DNA of 64,000 bases from Pseudomonadota bacterium (GTDB lineage: Bacteria > Bdellovibrionota > UBA1018 > CAIMNF01): positions 1 through 64,000 of the forward strand of contig JAIXWV010000035.1 of assembly GCA_027491115.1 (NCBI GenBank). Direction: 5' to 3'. The translations under genes were made by a program, and so were the position numbers. Shown in pieces: positions 34,052 to 43,459 of the stretch (positions within the stretch are counted from its first letter, which is position 1; every line of letters starts with the position of its first letter). Below the pieces are notes generated by a model. That model did not search any database, was not told where the DNA came from, and worked only from the letters and a program-made list of their open reading frames with translations.

Positions 34052-34705
34052 TCAGCGGGCTTCCATGTATTGATTGTATTCTTTTTTGATGTCTTCAATC
34101 TTGCCTTCGACCTTGGCTTTCAGGGCCGGATCGTTCTTGAAACGGAGAGTCTGTGCACGGGTGATCATGTCATCCACCTGCTTTTTGCTGACTTTGGCGA
34201 GAACCCAGCAGTAAAAAATCGACTTGGCGCCACCGCTCTGGGAGAAGTCGCGCTGTTCCCAGTACTGTTTATTCTTCTCCACTCCTGACACAAGGGCTTT
34301 GGAAAGCTGAGAGGAGATCTTCGAGGTTTCGGTCTGGCTCGCAGAAACCGAGCTGACGCCGTTCGAGTCGCTCCCGGTGGAGTCCGTACTCGCTCGGGCA
34401 ATGGTGGTGTCCACGAATGAGCTCACTTGCTTGGCGATATCGTCAATCGCGTCGGCGTTTGCTTTTTCGCAAGTCATCCGCTTGTCAGCGCCTTGGGATT
34501 CACCGACGTAGTAGTAGAACTTTTCGGTATCCAGACCCTCTTTTTTTGCCCAGAAGTTCGGGTTGTCGAGCCAGGCTTCACGGCCACCCGGGGCTGCGTC
34601 GGTCACTTTGAACTGCGGAGCCTCCACAGTGACTTCTTTTACAGGTGCGCCCCCACAGGCATACAGAACGGAGGAGAGAGAGAGGGTGATCAGTGTCTTT
34701 TTCAT
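34052..34705 (-). CDS. LPP20-like lipoprotein (short)
   Basis: Lipobox LYAC at residues 14-17, followed by GGAPVKEV. Contains PNFWAKKEGL and FYYYVGESQGADKRMTCEKANADAIDDIAKQV, the alternating-helix pattern of LPP20 family proteins in which the product of Ala-rich repeats is predicted to pack on an LpoB-like partner. A YCWVLAKVSK segment closes the domain and a charged helix forms the C-terminus. Second gene of the lipoprotein operon, 16 bases after the previous one. Confidence 0.72.
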   Translation of the reverse strand: MKKTLITLSLSSVLYACGGAPVKEVTVEAPQFKVTDAAPGGREAWLDNPNFWAKKEGLDTEKFYYYVGESQGADKRMTCEKANADAIDDIAKQVSSFVDTTIARASTDSTGSDSNGVSSVSASQTETSKISSQLSKALVSGVEKNKQYWEQRDFSQSGGAKSIFYCWVLAKVSKKQVDDMITRAQTLRFKNDPALKAKVEGKIEDIKKEYNQYMEAR

Positions 34706-34721
34706 GGCGGTTCCTTTCAGA

Positions 34722-35732
34722 TTAAGGGGTCATTTCCCCGATACGGTTGAATACTTGGTCACATAGACTTTTGGCGAGCTTGTCCGAAACAGCTTCGAAA
34801 ACCGCCGCTCTGCTCCGGGCGGTTTCGGTTTCGCTGACCTTGGCTTGAAACTTCCGGCCAGAGGACTCGATGATGGAGGCTGAAAGATCGAAGCGAATCT
34901 TGGTCCACCCCTCGGTGGCCATGTGCTGAGGACGTTCGGTGATCGAAATCTCGATCCTGTTCACCGATCCTTCGCCCTTTCCGGCTTCGTAAACCTGCCC
35001 CCCACGGTCATTGATGCAGGACTCAAGATCTTTGGCAAACCCTGCGTCGCCCGGCTTCACCTCCACCACAAATGCTTTCTTTGCATTCCTACCCCGCATG
35101 CCATTCTCGATGCGGTCGAGTCGGGTCCGGGAAGGCGAGGTTTCGAAAAGGGCACTCATTCCGAGGACTGCTGCTTCTGAGTGCAGGGTCTCCAGGCTTC
35201 CGTAGAGTTCCTTTGCCTTGTTGAAGCTTGTGTTTGAGAAGCGCTCTTCAAGCGAGTCGAGTTCCAGATTCAGTGAGGACTGAATTCGATTCGCCTCCAT
35301 CAGGAGCCCGGATCGGGCGGAAAGTTTGTCGAGGGCGATCAAGGCATAGGTGATATTCCCGACGGATGCGACTTCCTTCACTTCGGCTCCCCGAAGATGA
35401 GTCGAGGTTTCAAAAGTCACCTCTTTAGCCATGTTCTGGTTGGAATCACCCGAGACCATCCCTTGTGTATTCTGGTTGAGTGAAGACTGGGCCGTGATCT
35501 TGCTTTGGCTCTGTACCTTCACCACGAAGCTTTCGGCCAGCTGGCGCTTGGCATCTTGGATAGCCTCTTCTCTGTTTCTTCCACCTCCGACAGCGGAGAG
35601 AAAACGGGTTTGGGGATAGAGGGTTTCGGGACGGTTGACCCAATCGGGGATTCCTTCTTTCTTGATCTCCGGTGCAGAAGAACAAGCCGAGAAGAGGAAG
35701 GTGATGGAAGCCAGTAAGGCGAGGAGTTGCAT
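34722..35732 (-). CDS. LPP20 family lipoprotein
   Basis: Lipobox FSAC (about residues 14-17), then SSAPEI. IPDWVNRPE and FLSAVGGGRNREEAIQDAKRQLAESFVVKVQS match the LPP20 domain; YALIALDKLSAR closes it. Residues about 150-240 are helical. A C-terminal lobe (GWTKIRFDLSASIIESSG and ARSRAAVFEAVSDKLAKSL) resembles the LpoB-like lobe of the second protein, so the protein may combine both folds. First gene of the operon. Confidence 0.75.
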   Translation of the reverse strand: MQLLALLASITFLFSACSSAPEIKKEGIPDWVNRPETLYPQTRFLSAVGGGRNREEAIQDAKRQLAESFVVKVQSQSKITAQSSLNQNTQGMVSGDSNQNMAKEVTFETSTHLRGAEVKEVASVGNITYALIALDKLSARSGLLMEANRIQSSLNLELDSLEERFSNTSFNKAKELYGSLETLHSEAAVLGMSALFETSPSRTRLDRIENGMRGRNAKKAFVVEVKPGDAGFAKDLESCINDRGGQVYEAGKGEGSVNRIEISITERPQHMATEGWTKIRFDLSASIIESSGRKFQAKVSETETARSRAAVFEAVSDKLAKSLCDQVFNRIGEMTP

Positions 35733-35870
35733 ATTTCCAGTTTAGAATGGGTCCAGGTCAAAGCAAAAAGGAATCCGGCATTTTTAGCTTTTTTTGGTCG
35801 CAAATTTCAGGAGTCAAGAGTTTTGCAACACTGTGCATACAGGGTGTCGGATTTTGCCACAGATCACGGA

Positions 35871-38800
35871 TCAATCTGGACTGAATGCGGCACTTGGCAT
35901 CACAGAAATATTGCGGACTGTTTGAGAAATGCGTATCTCGTCCAGTGTCCCATTGAGGGGTCTTGCGTTGGTTGCCGTCACCCCGAATCCGAGTCGCAAT
36001 TCAGAGTTCGTGGTCTTTAATGTGGAGGATGTAGTCCCTATGGTCCGGATTACCCCTGAAGTCGCTTGACCGGGGTTCGTGCCCGTAAAGATCGAGACTT
36101 TACCTTGCGTATACACAATTCCGAAATAAGCCCAAGTTCCCATGTACGATGAAGTGCTCAGGATATTGCTCGTTGCAGTGGTGACATTGGTAGCTCCATT
36201 CAGAATGGTCAGAAAGTCGATGTAATACCTGGACGAAGATCCTCTTCTCAATCTCACCTGGTAGCTTAAATTGGTGTTTGAAATCGATTTCGACACGAGA
36301 GTGTAATAGTGTCCGCTGGTGCCAAGCGTATTCAACTTGAAGAACCCTTCAATAGTCAGATTGGCGGTTCCCAAATCGAGCGTTGGGTTTTGCGAAACGT
36401 TCATGAATCTAGGCGTTGAGGATGGAAATACTGCCCCTCCAGAGAATTGGCCGCTGGTGGTTGATGCTACGGAAGAGGCATTGGACAAGTGGTTCAGGTA
36501 GTTGCCACTGTCCGTTGTGAGAGTGCCAGACGAATCAAAGTGGTAAAGAGCGATCGTGTTGTGAGCTTTTTGTTCCCAGGTGACGGATTGAGCTAGGCTA
36601 ATATTGCCTGCCAGGTCGGTGGCCCGAATACTGTAGGTATGCATCCCATTTGCAATGGCGAGAGTTCTTGGTGAACTACATGATCCAAAGGCTCCAGTGT
36701 CGAGCTTGCATTCGAATCCCGAGACAGTCTCGTTGGCAATGAAACTGAATGTGGAGTTGTTCGAGTAATTGATTGCGGGCGGATTGGCCGTGATCTGAAC
36801 CAGAGGAGCCACGGTGTCCCTCGTCCATTGGAATTCAACGGGTGAAGACTCGACACCGTTCAGGGTTTGGGTCAGCGAGTAAGTACGGGTTCCGTCCGAG
36901 CCTGGAGCCAATGTGAACGAAAATCCCCCTCCTGATCCGCAGACAGTGGTGCCGGATTGGGCTCCCGAAAGGGTGATCAAGTTTCCAGCCCCGCAAGACC
37001 CTGAGAGGGTCAATGTGGTTTGGTTGCTGGTGTACGGATTGGACGATGGAATTTGAATCACCGGTGGGCTTACTGCATTGATATCGCGTGTCCAATGCAA
37101 ATTCACGACAGGCGAGACGTTCAATGCAAGGTCTGTTTGGGAAATCTGGAAGTCATACTCCCCGTCAAGAAGGTGTGTGATCGTCCAATGGAAAGTTCCA
37201 TTAGTGCAAGTCTCTGTTTGTTGTACAGCCCCTTCGAGCTTCAAAGTGGTGCCCGTTTCACAGGTGCCTTGGATATTCAGGTCTCCCGGCGCGACAAAAG
37301 GATTAGTAGTCGGCGAGATCAAGACGGGTGCCGACGGAGCGACAGTATCCACGATCCAAAGAAGGGATGCAGGAGCCGAGCTGATACCCGTATTGGGATT
37401 GGTCTGGTCTACGAGGATGGAGAATGACCCGTCAGCAGTTTTATTGAGTTGGAATTGTGCGGCGTTGCCTGAGCAAGGTGCTGTCAGTGATCCCGCAGGG
37501 CTCGTCACTTCAGAGCTGACAATATCGCCACTCAGGGCCAACTCGCCCGGCAATGGAGAGAATGTGCTGCAGGAGAGATTCAATGTGAGGGTGCGGGTGT
37601 TGGTATAGACAGGCGAAATGTTGGGGCTCAGGATGATCGGGGTGGATGGAATGGTCATGTCGACCGTCCACTCAAAGGTCAGGTCTGCCGATGCATTTCC
37701 CGCCACATCCTGTTGCTTCAAAACGTAACTGTATATGCCATTGCCGGGTTGCGAAATCGGGAATGAGAAGGATCCGGTCGGTGAACAAGGCAGGGTGGTC
37801 GAGCTGTTTGCTGGAAGTGTGATCAGGGCGACCGTGGCGCCCGTTTCGCATGTTCCGGTGAGAGCGAGGAAGGTGTCACCCGAAGTGAACGGGTTGGTCG
37901 TTGGATTTTGAAGGGTCACCTGCAATGGGGCAACGGTGTCCCGAATCCAGATCTGGTTGGCTTGAGGGGAGGTGTTTCCTGCCAAATCGGTTTGGGAGAT
38001 GAGCAGGTTCTTGAGACCGTCTGTAGTTGCCCCCACAGTGAATGAGAAGTGCCCCTGGGAGCAAGCGACTTGCTGTTGAGAGTCGCCATCAAGGGTGACA
38101 AGGGCTTCGTCTTCGCAGTCTCCGGCAACGACGACTGAATTCCCGTTGCTGGTAAATGGAGAAGTGGCCGGTGAATTCAGAGTCGGGATGGTCGGAGCGA
38201 CTCGATCGAGAGTCCACTCGAAAGCCAGATTCGAGGAGTCGATACCTGTGGTGGATCTCTGGTAGAGGTCGAAGTTGAAGGTGCCGTCGTCGGGCCGAGT
38301 AACATTTAGGGTAAAGCTGTTCTGCGCGCAAGTGGTGGTTCCTTCAACTCCGTTCCCTCCTTCAACTCTTACTGTATTTCCCGAGACGCAAGTCCCAGAG
38401 AGTTGTACAGACGTTTGATTTGAGTAGTGAGGATTATGGAGCGGAACGCTCAATGAAGGGGTCTCCGGTACACTTGAGTTTCTGATCCAACTCCAAGAGA
38501 CCGAAGCAGAGGGGTTAGCCGCAGCATCGACCTGTTTGAGGGTGTAAGTTCGGGTAGCGTCCGTGGTACCAGAGAGCGTGAAGCTGAACTGACCGGTCGC
38601 ACAAGGCGTGCTGGAGGTGAAATCCCCAGAAATCTGGACTGCAGCACCGGTTTCGCATGAACCACTCAAAATGACTGAATTTCCGGACGTGGTGTAAGGA
38701 GAAACCCCCGGACCCACAATGACCACAGCCTGAGGTGCCACCGTGTCCCGCTCCCACGAAAACGAGGTTGCCGGTGAGTTCAGGCCCGCCGAATTCTTCT

Positions 38801-39944
38801 GGATAAAGGAGTAAGTCCGGAGGCCGTCTGTCGATCCGCTGAGCCCGGCAGTGAAGGTTCCCGAGTTACAGTTGACGGTTCCATTTGAAGCTCCCGAGTA
38901 AATTACCTGATTTCCGGTATCGCAGGTTCCCTGCACCAGGACCGAGTTCTGGTTGGTCAAGTGGGGTTGAGCGATCGGGCTCGTGATGACTGGAGCGCTC
39001 GGAACGGTGGTCGAACGGATCCAGGTCCGGGTCAGCTCGGCCGATGAATTTCCCGCGAGATCGGTTTGCTTCAACCCGAGCACATAAGTCCCGTCTGTGC
39101 TGGCGCTCACCGGTAAGGTGAAATTTCCACCCGAGCAAAGGGTGGTGCCAGTCAGGTCGCCGCTCAGGTTCACCATGGCGCCATCTTCGCAGGTGCCATT
39201 CAGCGAGAGGGTACTGAGACTGTTTTGAATCGGATCGCCAGTGGGCGACACCAACACCAATGCCCCAGGGGCCACGGTATCCCTTTGCCAAACGATCGTT
39301 GCCGCAGCTGAGAAAACACCGAGCGGGTTTTTTTGTTTGACGTCGAGCTGGTAGGTGTTGTCGGTCGTGGTGGCCACCATGGCAGTGAACCGGCCCAATG
39401 ATGAGCAATTGGTGGTGGCTGAGAGATCTCCAGAAACTTGAACCTGGTTTCCGGCCACGCAACTTCCTTCGAGCATCATCATGTTAGTGTTCGAGTAAAC
39501 CGGGTTCACTAGAGGAGTGGTGATCACCGGGGTCGGGGGGAGAGAAGTATTGCGAATCCACTGAAAGCTTTTGGTCGTAGTGGTGTTCGCTTCGGTTACG
39601 GTTTGAGTGAGGGTGTAGGTGTAAGTGCCATCGGTGGTTTGGCTCACCAGGAAGGCAAAAATTCCGTTCTGGCAAGCGAGTGTTTCTGAGGCAGGTCCTG
39701 AGAGTTCGACCGTCGAACCCGTCACGCAGGTTCCTTTGAGTTGAACGTTCGAATCGGCCGAAGAGAAGGGGTTTGTTGCAGGGAGTGAAATGGTGAATGC
39801 GCTTCCAGCAGATGAGTTGGAGTTACCTTTGGCCAGAGACTTCGCAGAAACCTTTTCACGCTTCGAGCACGCAGTCACACTTGAGGCCAAAGCCCCAGCC
39901 AACAAAATCAGGCGGACTGTCGTCACCCAAACGTTCCACTTCAC
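35871..39944 (-). CDS. Giant lipoprotein with about twelve Ig-like repeats and a C-terminal LamG-like domain
   Basis: Lipobox VTAC with Cys26. From about residue 50 to 1040 there are eleven repeats of about 88-95 residues, each opening NPxxSN..xVxLxGTCxxGxxVxxSG, with a central Cys pair, and closing in W-x-R-D-T-V-A-P. This is the pattern of bacterial Ig-like folds with a disulfide. A twelfth, different repeat (CKLDTGAFGSCSSP, YSIRATDLAGN) follows. The last 230 residues (YHFDSSGT, LTIEGFFKL, GTLDEIRIS) form a concanavalin/LamG-like jelly roll. This stalk-and-head layout suggests a surface adhesin that binds glycans; anchoring on the outer leaflet is inference. Confidence 0.85.
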   Translation of the reverse strand: MKWNVWVTTVRLILLAGALASSVTACSKREKVSAKSLAKGNSNSSAGSAFTISLPATNPFSSADSNVQLKGTCVTGSTVELSGPASETLACQNGIFAFLVSQTTDGTYTYTLTQTVTEANTTTTKSFQWIRNTSLPPTPVITTPLVNPVYSNTNMMMLEGSCVAGNQVQVSGDLSATTNCSSLGRFTAMVATTTDNTYQLDVKQKNPLGVFSAAATIVWQRDTVAPGALVLVSPTGDPIQNSLSTLSLNGTCEDGAMVNLSGDLTGTTLCSGGNFTLPVSASTDGTYVLGLKQTDLAGNSSAELTRTWIRSTTVPSAPVITSPIAQPHLTNQNSVLVQGTCDTGNQVIYSGASNGTVNCNSGTFTAGLSGSTDGLRTYSFIQKNSAGLNSPATSFSWERDTVAPQAVVIVGPGVSPYTTSGNSVILSGSCETGAAVQISGDFTSSTPCATGQFSFTLSGTTDATRTYTLKQVDAAANPSASVSWSWIRNSSVPETPSLSVPLHNPHYSNQTSVQLSGTCVSGNTVRVEGGNGVEGTTTCAQNSFTLNVTRPDDGTFNFDLYQRSTTGIDSSNLAFEWTLDRVAPTIPTLNSPATSPFTSNGNSVVVAGDCEDEALVTLDGDSQQQVACSQGHFSFTVGATTDGLKNLLISQTDLAGNTSPQANQIWIRDTVAPLQVTLQNPTTNPFTSGDTFLALTGTCETGATVALITLPANSSTTLPCSPTGSFSFPISQPGNGIYSYVLKQQDVAGNASADLTFEWTVDMTIPSTPIILSPNISPVYTNTRTLTLNLSCSTFSPLPGELALSGDIVSSEVTSPAGSLTAPCSGNAAQFQLNKTADGSFSILVDQTNPNTGISSAPASLLWIVDTVAPSAPVLISPTTNPFVAPGDLNIQGTCETGTTLKLEGAVQQTETCTNGTFHWTITHLLDGEYDFQISQTDLALNVSPVVNLHWTRDINAVSPPVIQIPSSNPYTSNQTTLTLSGSCGAGNLITLSGAQSGTTVCGSGGGFSFTLAPGSDGTRTYSLTQTLNGVESSPVEFQWTRDTVAPLVQITANPPAINYSNNSTFSFIANETVSGFECKLDTGAFGSCSSPRTLAIANGMHTYSIRATDLAGNISLAQSVTWEQKAHNTIALYHFDSSGTLTTDSGNYLNHLSNASSVASTTSGQFSGGAVFPSSTPRFMNVSQNPTLDLGTANLTIEGFFKLNTLGTSGHYYTLVSKSISNTNLSYQVRLRRGSSSRYYIDFLTILNGATNVTTATSNILSTSSYMGTWAYFGIVYTQGKVSIFTGTNPGQATSGVIRTIGTTSSTLKTTNSELRLGFGVTATNARPLNGTLDEIRISQTVRNISVMPSAAFSPD

Positions 39945-40115
39945 GACTCATACTCCCGGTGTTGATCCATCCATAAGTATATCGGCCAGTAGCCTGAATC
40001 ATCAGAGTGTCCGGAATGACCTGTTCGGGAGTTGGCGTTTTGCAAGATCAAGTAAATATGGGATTTTTTCACGTCAAGCCGTTGGCGCCGCGATTTCTCT
40101 ACGAAATATATTTTG

Positions 40116-40727
40116 TCAGGCGCCGGAGCTCATTTTTTCGATCCATTTTGCGTTCTTCAGGAGCTCTTGAGCCTCTGGAATGCCCCCTAGATCAGGGTGA
40201 GTTTCAAACAGAAGGGCTAGCTCTCGGTAGTACCAGGCGACTTCGGTGGCGGGAGCGGAGAAGCGCGAGAAGGTGTTCTGGACACCGGCTGTTTCCAGAT
40301 CGCGAACGATGCAACGAGAATTGTGGAGTTTGTCGGCCAAGATCACCTGGAGGGATTTCAGGTCGAGTCCCCGGATCTTCTCGATGGCGCGGAGCTTGCG
40401 CACTTTCCAAGGGGCTTTGGGGCCGTCTGTTTTTTGTGAATCCGAGCAGTTGAGGACGATTCTGGCCACTTCGGCGCCTGCCAGGGCTTCGATCTCAGAG
40501 GCCGAAACCGGCTGGTCTTCGAGCACGTCGTGGAGCACGGCTGCGAGCACGCCCTCGGGTCCTGCACCGATTTCCATGGCAAGTCCCGCGACCGAGAGGA
40601 GGTGCGAGAGGTAGGGAACAGAGGTACCCTTTCTCACCTCTGTGTGAAAGTGCCTGGCCGCAAATGCGGTGACTTTGCCGAGGGTTTCAGGGAATTCGAC
40701 CGGCCACTGTGTGTTTTGACTGCTCAT
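40116..40727 (-). CDS. HD-domain phosphohydrolase (SpoT/MESH1-like)
   Basis: The HD signature is complete: a histidine in LSHLLSVAGLAMEIG, the His-Asp pair in LAAVLHDVLED, and the distal aspartate in VILADKLHNSR. Histidine spacing and the ADKLHN motif are those of (p)ppGpp hydrolase domains and their small homologues. No synthetase, TGS or ACT domain follows, so this 203-residue protein would be a small alarmone hydrolase or a related nucleotide phosphohydrolase. It closely follows a membrane-protein gene (40736). Confidence 0.85.
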   Translation of the reverse strand: MSSQNTQWPVEFPETLGKVTAFAARHFHTEVRKGTSVPYLSHLLSVAGLAMEIGAGPEGVLAAVLHDVLEDQPVSASEIEALAGAEVARIVLNCSDSQKTDGPKAPWKVRKLRAIEKIRGLDLKSLQVILADKLHNSRCIVRDLETAGVQNTFSRFSAPATEVAWYYRELALLFETHPDLGGIPEAQELLKNAKWIEKMSSGA

Positions 40728-40735
40728 GGTTTCAG

Positions 40736-41206
40736 TTAATTTGATTCAGTAGTTTTTATTAGTCTACGGGCCATGAGTCCGGCAAGTGTTCCGAATACCA
40801 CGCTCACCCCAATCAAGGGGTAGCAGCTCACTAGAGTCCCCCCGCACTGGTAGGCATCAGGATGAATCCGGAGGAACTCATCGAATCTGAATGTGGCGCA
40901 GTACAGGAACACTGCGATCCAGATTCCGGCCGATAAGACAAAGGATTGCGTCATCCGCCATTCCTTAAATAGAACAGTGGCTAAAAAAAACGGGAATCCG
41001 TGGAGCACAAAAAACCGAGTCGTATGCCCTTCAAACCCAGTGATAGTGATGCCATAGTCGTCAGGAATTGGGCCTTTGGTCGTGAAAGGGGAGGGATCGT
41101 TGAAGTTGAGGTGACCGTAATACTTGTAATAAATGAACGCCGTCAGGATCAGGATGATGGATCCGTAAGTCTGCTCGCGACTGGTCAGTTCAGGGAGTTT
41201 CAACAC
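40736..41206 (-). CDS. Small four-helix membrane protein
   Basis: A 156-residue protein with about four membrane helices (SIILILTAFIYYKYY, FFVLHGFPFFLATVLF, SFVLSAGIWIAVFLYCATF, LIGVSVVFGTLAGLMA) and a TTG start behind AAGGTG. No family recognised. It sits between two other minus-strand genes and may be co-transcribed with them. Confidence 0.55.
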   Translation of the reverse strand: MLKLPELTSREQTYGSIILILTAFIYYKYYGHLNFNDPSPFTTKGPIPDDYGITITGFEGHTTRFFVLHGFPFFLATVLFKEWRMTQSFVLSAGIWIAVFLYCATFRFDEFLRIHPDAYQCGGTLVSCYPLIGVSVVFGTLAGLMARRLIKTTESN

Positions 41207-41220
41207 ACCTTAATTATGAC

Positions 41221-41637
41221 CTATATGAGCCTACGAGACAAGACTCCGGCCAGGAGCACCGTCCAGGTGAATGTCCGGACCCAATTGGTGCGGATCAGGC
41301 GCTCGATTGCCTCTAGATTTTTGCCGTTTCCGAGAAGGTTGTGCTCCGGAATCGACAAAAACGCAGTCGCCCCAAAGATGAGGAGAATCCCCGCAAGCTG
41401 GATCAACCACCCGAGGTTTCGGGCGGGAGTGGTCATGATGCAAACACAGATCAGAAGCTCCACAAACATGGGCCACACGAGCAGGCTGATTCGGAAGCTG
41501 TGTGAGGCGTGGTGGAGGATGAAGTCGCCATCAGGAACCGATCGAAAGTTCGGGTAGAGGAGCAACTGCACCACCCAGATGATTCCACACATCCAGATCA
41601 CACAGGCATCATGCAGGTCGACGAGTCGCGAGAGCAT
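41221..41637 (-). CDS. Four-helix membrane protein
   Basis: A 138-residue membrane protein. The C-terminal pattern IPEHNLLGNGKNLEAIERLIRTNWVRTFTWT resembles an unnamed family of integral membrane proteins with conserved P-x-H-N and N-W-x-R-T motifs. Fifteen bases separate it from the next minus-strand gene. Function unknown. Confidence 0.6.
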   Translation of the reverse strand: MLSRLVDLHDACVIWMCGIIWVVQLLLYPNFRSVPDGDFILHHASHSFRISLLVWPMFVELLICVCIMTTPARNLGWLIQLAGILLIFGATAFLSIPEHNLLGNGKNLEAIERLIRTNWVRTFTWTVLLAGVLSRRLI

Positions 41638-41695
41638 TCAGGTCAAATTCTAGCATTTTGTGGTATGCTTTCAGCAAGCAAATCCGGGAGGGCTC

Positions 41696-42055
41696 ATGGC
41701 TCAGAACAAGGTGAAAGTATTTTTCGATGGAAACTGCATCGTGTGTGACTACGAGATCTCCCACTACTCGCGCATCATGCCCGAGGTGTTCGAACTTGTG
41801 GACATCAGCGCGCCCGGCTTCGCGGCGGCAGGTTATGGGCTCGATGCCGAGGCGGTGAACCGCCACATGCACATTCAGACCGAACAAGGCGAGATCAGGA
41901 TTGGCGTCGATGCCTTTGCCTACATCTGGAGCAAGATCCCGCGCTATGCGATCGGGAGTCAACTGATTCAGCTCCCCGGGGTGTATGGCTTGGCTAAGGT
42001 GGGATACTGGGTTTTTGCAAAAAATCGCCACTTTTTACCAAAGAAGAAACGTTAG
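41696..42055 (+). CDS. DCC-family thiol-disulfide protein (DUF393)
   Basis: Start at ATG 41696 behind GGGAGG. VFFDGNCIVCDYE carries the D-x-x-C-x-x-C motif that names the family (here GNCIVCDYE with FDG before it). Later YIWSKIPRYAIGSQLIQLPG and VYGLAKVGYWVFAKNRHFL are typical of DUF393 members. These small proteins are thioredoxin-related and probably cytoplasmic; the partner is unknown. Confidence 0.85.
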   Translation: MAQNKVKVFFDGNCIVCDYEISHYSRIMPEVFELVDISAPGFAAAGYGLDAEAVNRHMHIQTEQGEIRIGVDAFAYIWSKIPRYAIGSQLIQLPGVYGLAKVGYWVFAKNRHFLPKKKR

Positions 42056-42493
42056 CTGTTTTTAATTTAGAGACCGATAGTTTGGATCTGGAGCACCTCA
42101 ATCAAACAAATAGAATCATTTAGGGCCATTAGGTAAACTGGAAAGAGTTTCATCAAGGAATTTAGAAGTGCTCCAAAATTAGTTTCAATTGCACAGGCCC
42201 CAATATTTTTTTTATTGCCAAAGAACGCACTGGATTGATTCGCATAGCTAAAGATGTAAGTCATGAATCTTGGGATTCTCTTGGCGATCAGCTTCCTTGA
42301 TAGTCCGTCTGCTGTGGGCATTATTTTTTATCGCAGATAATGAATTCATTGATCGTTAAATTCCTGTGAGTAGATTACATCCCACCTCTTAATAATGGTG
42401 CCTTTGAAATCATGGACGAGAATGGCCCAGTGAGATAGATTCAAGCAGTGGCACCAGTCAAGTGTCTGTTAAGAATTGAGGGTTTTTATTGGT
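42056..42493. other. AT-rich non-coding stretch, possibly holding a small gene
   Basis: About 440 bases visibly richer in A and T than the surroundings. No terminator or repeat is evident. One minus-strand frame (42067-42321) of 84 codons is the only candidate gene; otherwise I see nothing. The composition change continues through the JmjC-like gene to about 43500. Confidence 0.6.
42067..42321 (-). CDS. Possible small protein, doubtful
   Basis: An 84-codon frame divergent from the JmjC-like gene. The N-terminal third is basic and polar (MPTADGLSRKLIAKRIPRF), the rest hydrophobic with two cysteines. No clear ribosome site. Its AT-rich composition agrees with the adjoining gene, but a chance frame is as likely. 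Confidence 0.25.
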   Translation of the reverse strand: MPTADGLSRKLIAKRIPRFMTYIFSYANQSSAFFGNKKNIGACAIETNFGALLNSLMKLFPVYLMALNDSICLIEVLQIQTIGL

Positions 42494-43417
42494 ATGGATC
42501 CATTTAAGAAACTGGTCCTGAGTAGTTTTCAAGAGTCAAAGATATTGGAGGAATTGATTTCTCCCATGAAAACCCATGAGTTTTTTTCAGATGTGTTCCA
42601 GAAGAATGTAGCAACCTGGAGTCAGGAACCAACACAGTTATCAAAGTTGTTCGCTTATAACTCTTTTATTGATGTTATTAAAAAGTGTACTAAGCCCGAA
42701 CAAATGAAGTTTTTTCAAGCTGTAGATGAAAATCACTCTCAGGAGTTGAATCACTCCGGCATCCAACAAATCATGAGAAACTCAAGTGGGGATTGGGATA
42801 CGGAGCGGTGTGAGGATTTTTTCAGAGGTGGTGGTTCTGTTCTGTTTTTTGCCCTAGAGGATCTGGATGAGCGGATTCAGGTAATCAGGGAGTGTTTCAA
42901 GAAAATTTTTAATTGTGATATTTTTGTAAATGCTTTTGCAACACCGCGCGGCGCACAGTCTGTGCATCGACACTATGACCCCTACGATGTTTTTGCTTTT
43001 CAGATGAGTGGTTCGAAGACCTGGAGGTTTTATAAACCTTTGAAGGGTATGGAAATGTATTCTACTTGTCAGCCGTTGATTGATGTGAGGGAAAATCAAG
43101 ATCTCGTACTTGAACGGGAGGTTCGTTTACTTCCTGGTGATGTGATGTATTTCCCACGAGGATTCATTCATGAAGCGAGAACTACCGAGCAAGATTCTGA
43201 TTCTCTCCATTTCACGTTGACTTTAGTATACGACACCTGGAATGGGTATTTTTCAAAGATTGTTCTTGAATCATTAAATGCGATTCACTCTTGTGAAGAT
43301 TTTAGAAATTTTTTTCCTCACCTTTTGAGTGGTTCGAATGATTTCAAGGTAGCAGAACAAATTGTTTATCAAAAATTCATCGATGAACTTAAGTCGAGGT
43401 TGATCAGCTTACCCTAG
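42494..43417 (+). CDS. JmjC/cupin_4-type Fe(II)/2-oxoglutarate oxygenase
   Basis: Start at ATG 42494; the frame is open from TTG 42476. The facial triad is visible: His160 and Asp162 in VHRHYDPYDVF and His226 in YFPRGFIHEA, with FQMSGSKTWRFYKP between them as in ROXA/cupin_4 ribosomal or protein hydroxylases. Length (307) is shorter than ROXA proteins because no winged-helix C-terminus is present. It lies in an AT-rich island, and codon use differs from neighbours (for example many ttt, aat and gat), so recent transfer is likely. The substrate protein is unknown. Confidence 0.8.
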   Translation: MDPFKKLVLSSFQESKILEELISPMKTHEFFSDVFQKNVATWSQEPTQLSKLFAYNSFIDVIKKCTKPEQMKFFQAVDENHSQELNHSGIQQIMRNSSGDWDTERCEDFFRGGGSVLFFALEDLDERIQVIRECFKKIFNCDIFVNAFATPRGAQSVHRHYDPYDVFAFQMSGSKTWRFYKPLKGMEMYSTCQPLIDVRENQDLVLEREVRLLPGDVMYFPRGFIHEARTTEQDSDSLHFTLTLVYDTWNGYFSKIVLESLNAIHSCEDFRNFFPHLLSGSNDFKVAEQIVYQKFIDELKSRLISLP

Positions 43418-43459
43418 ATTATGCTAGTTTAGTTCGAATCCTTTTTGGGTAGGGGTTAC

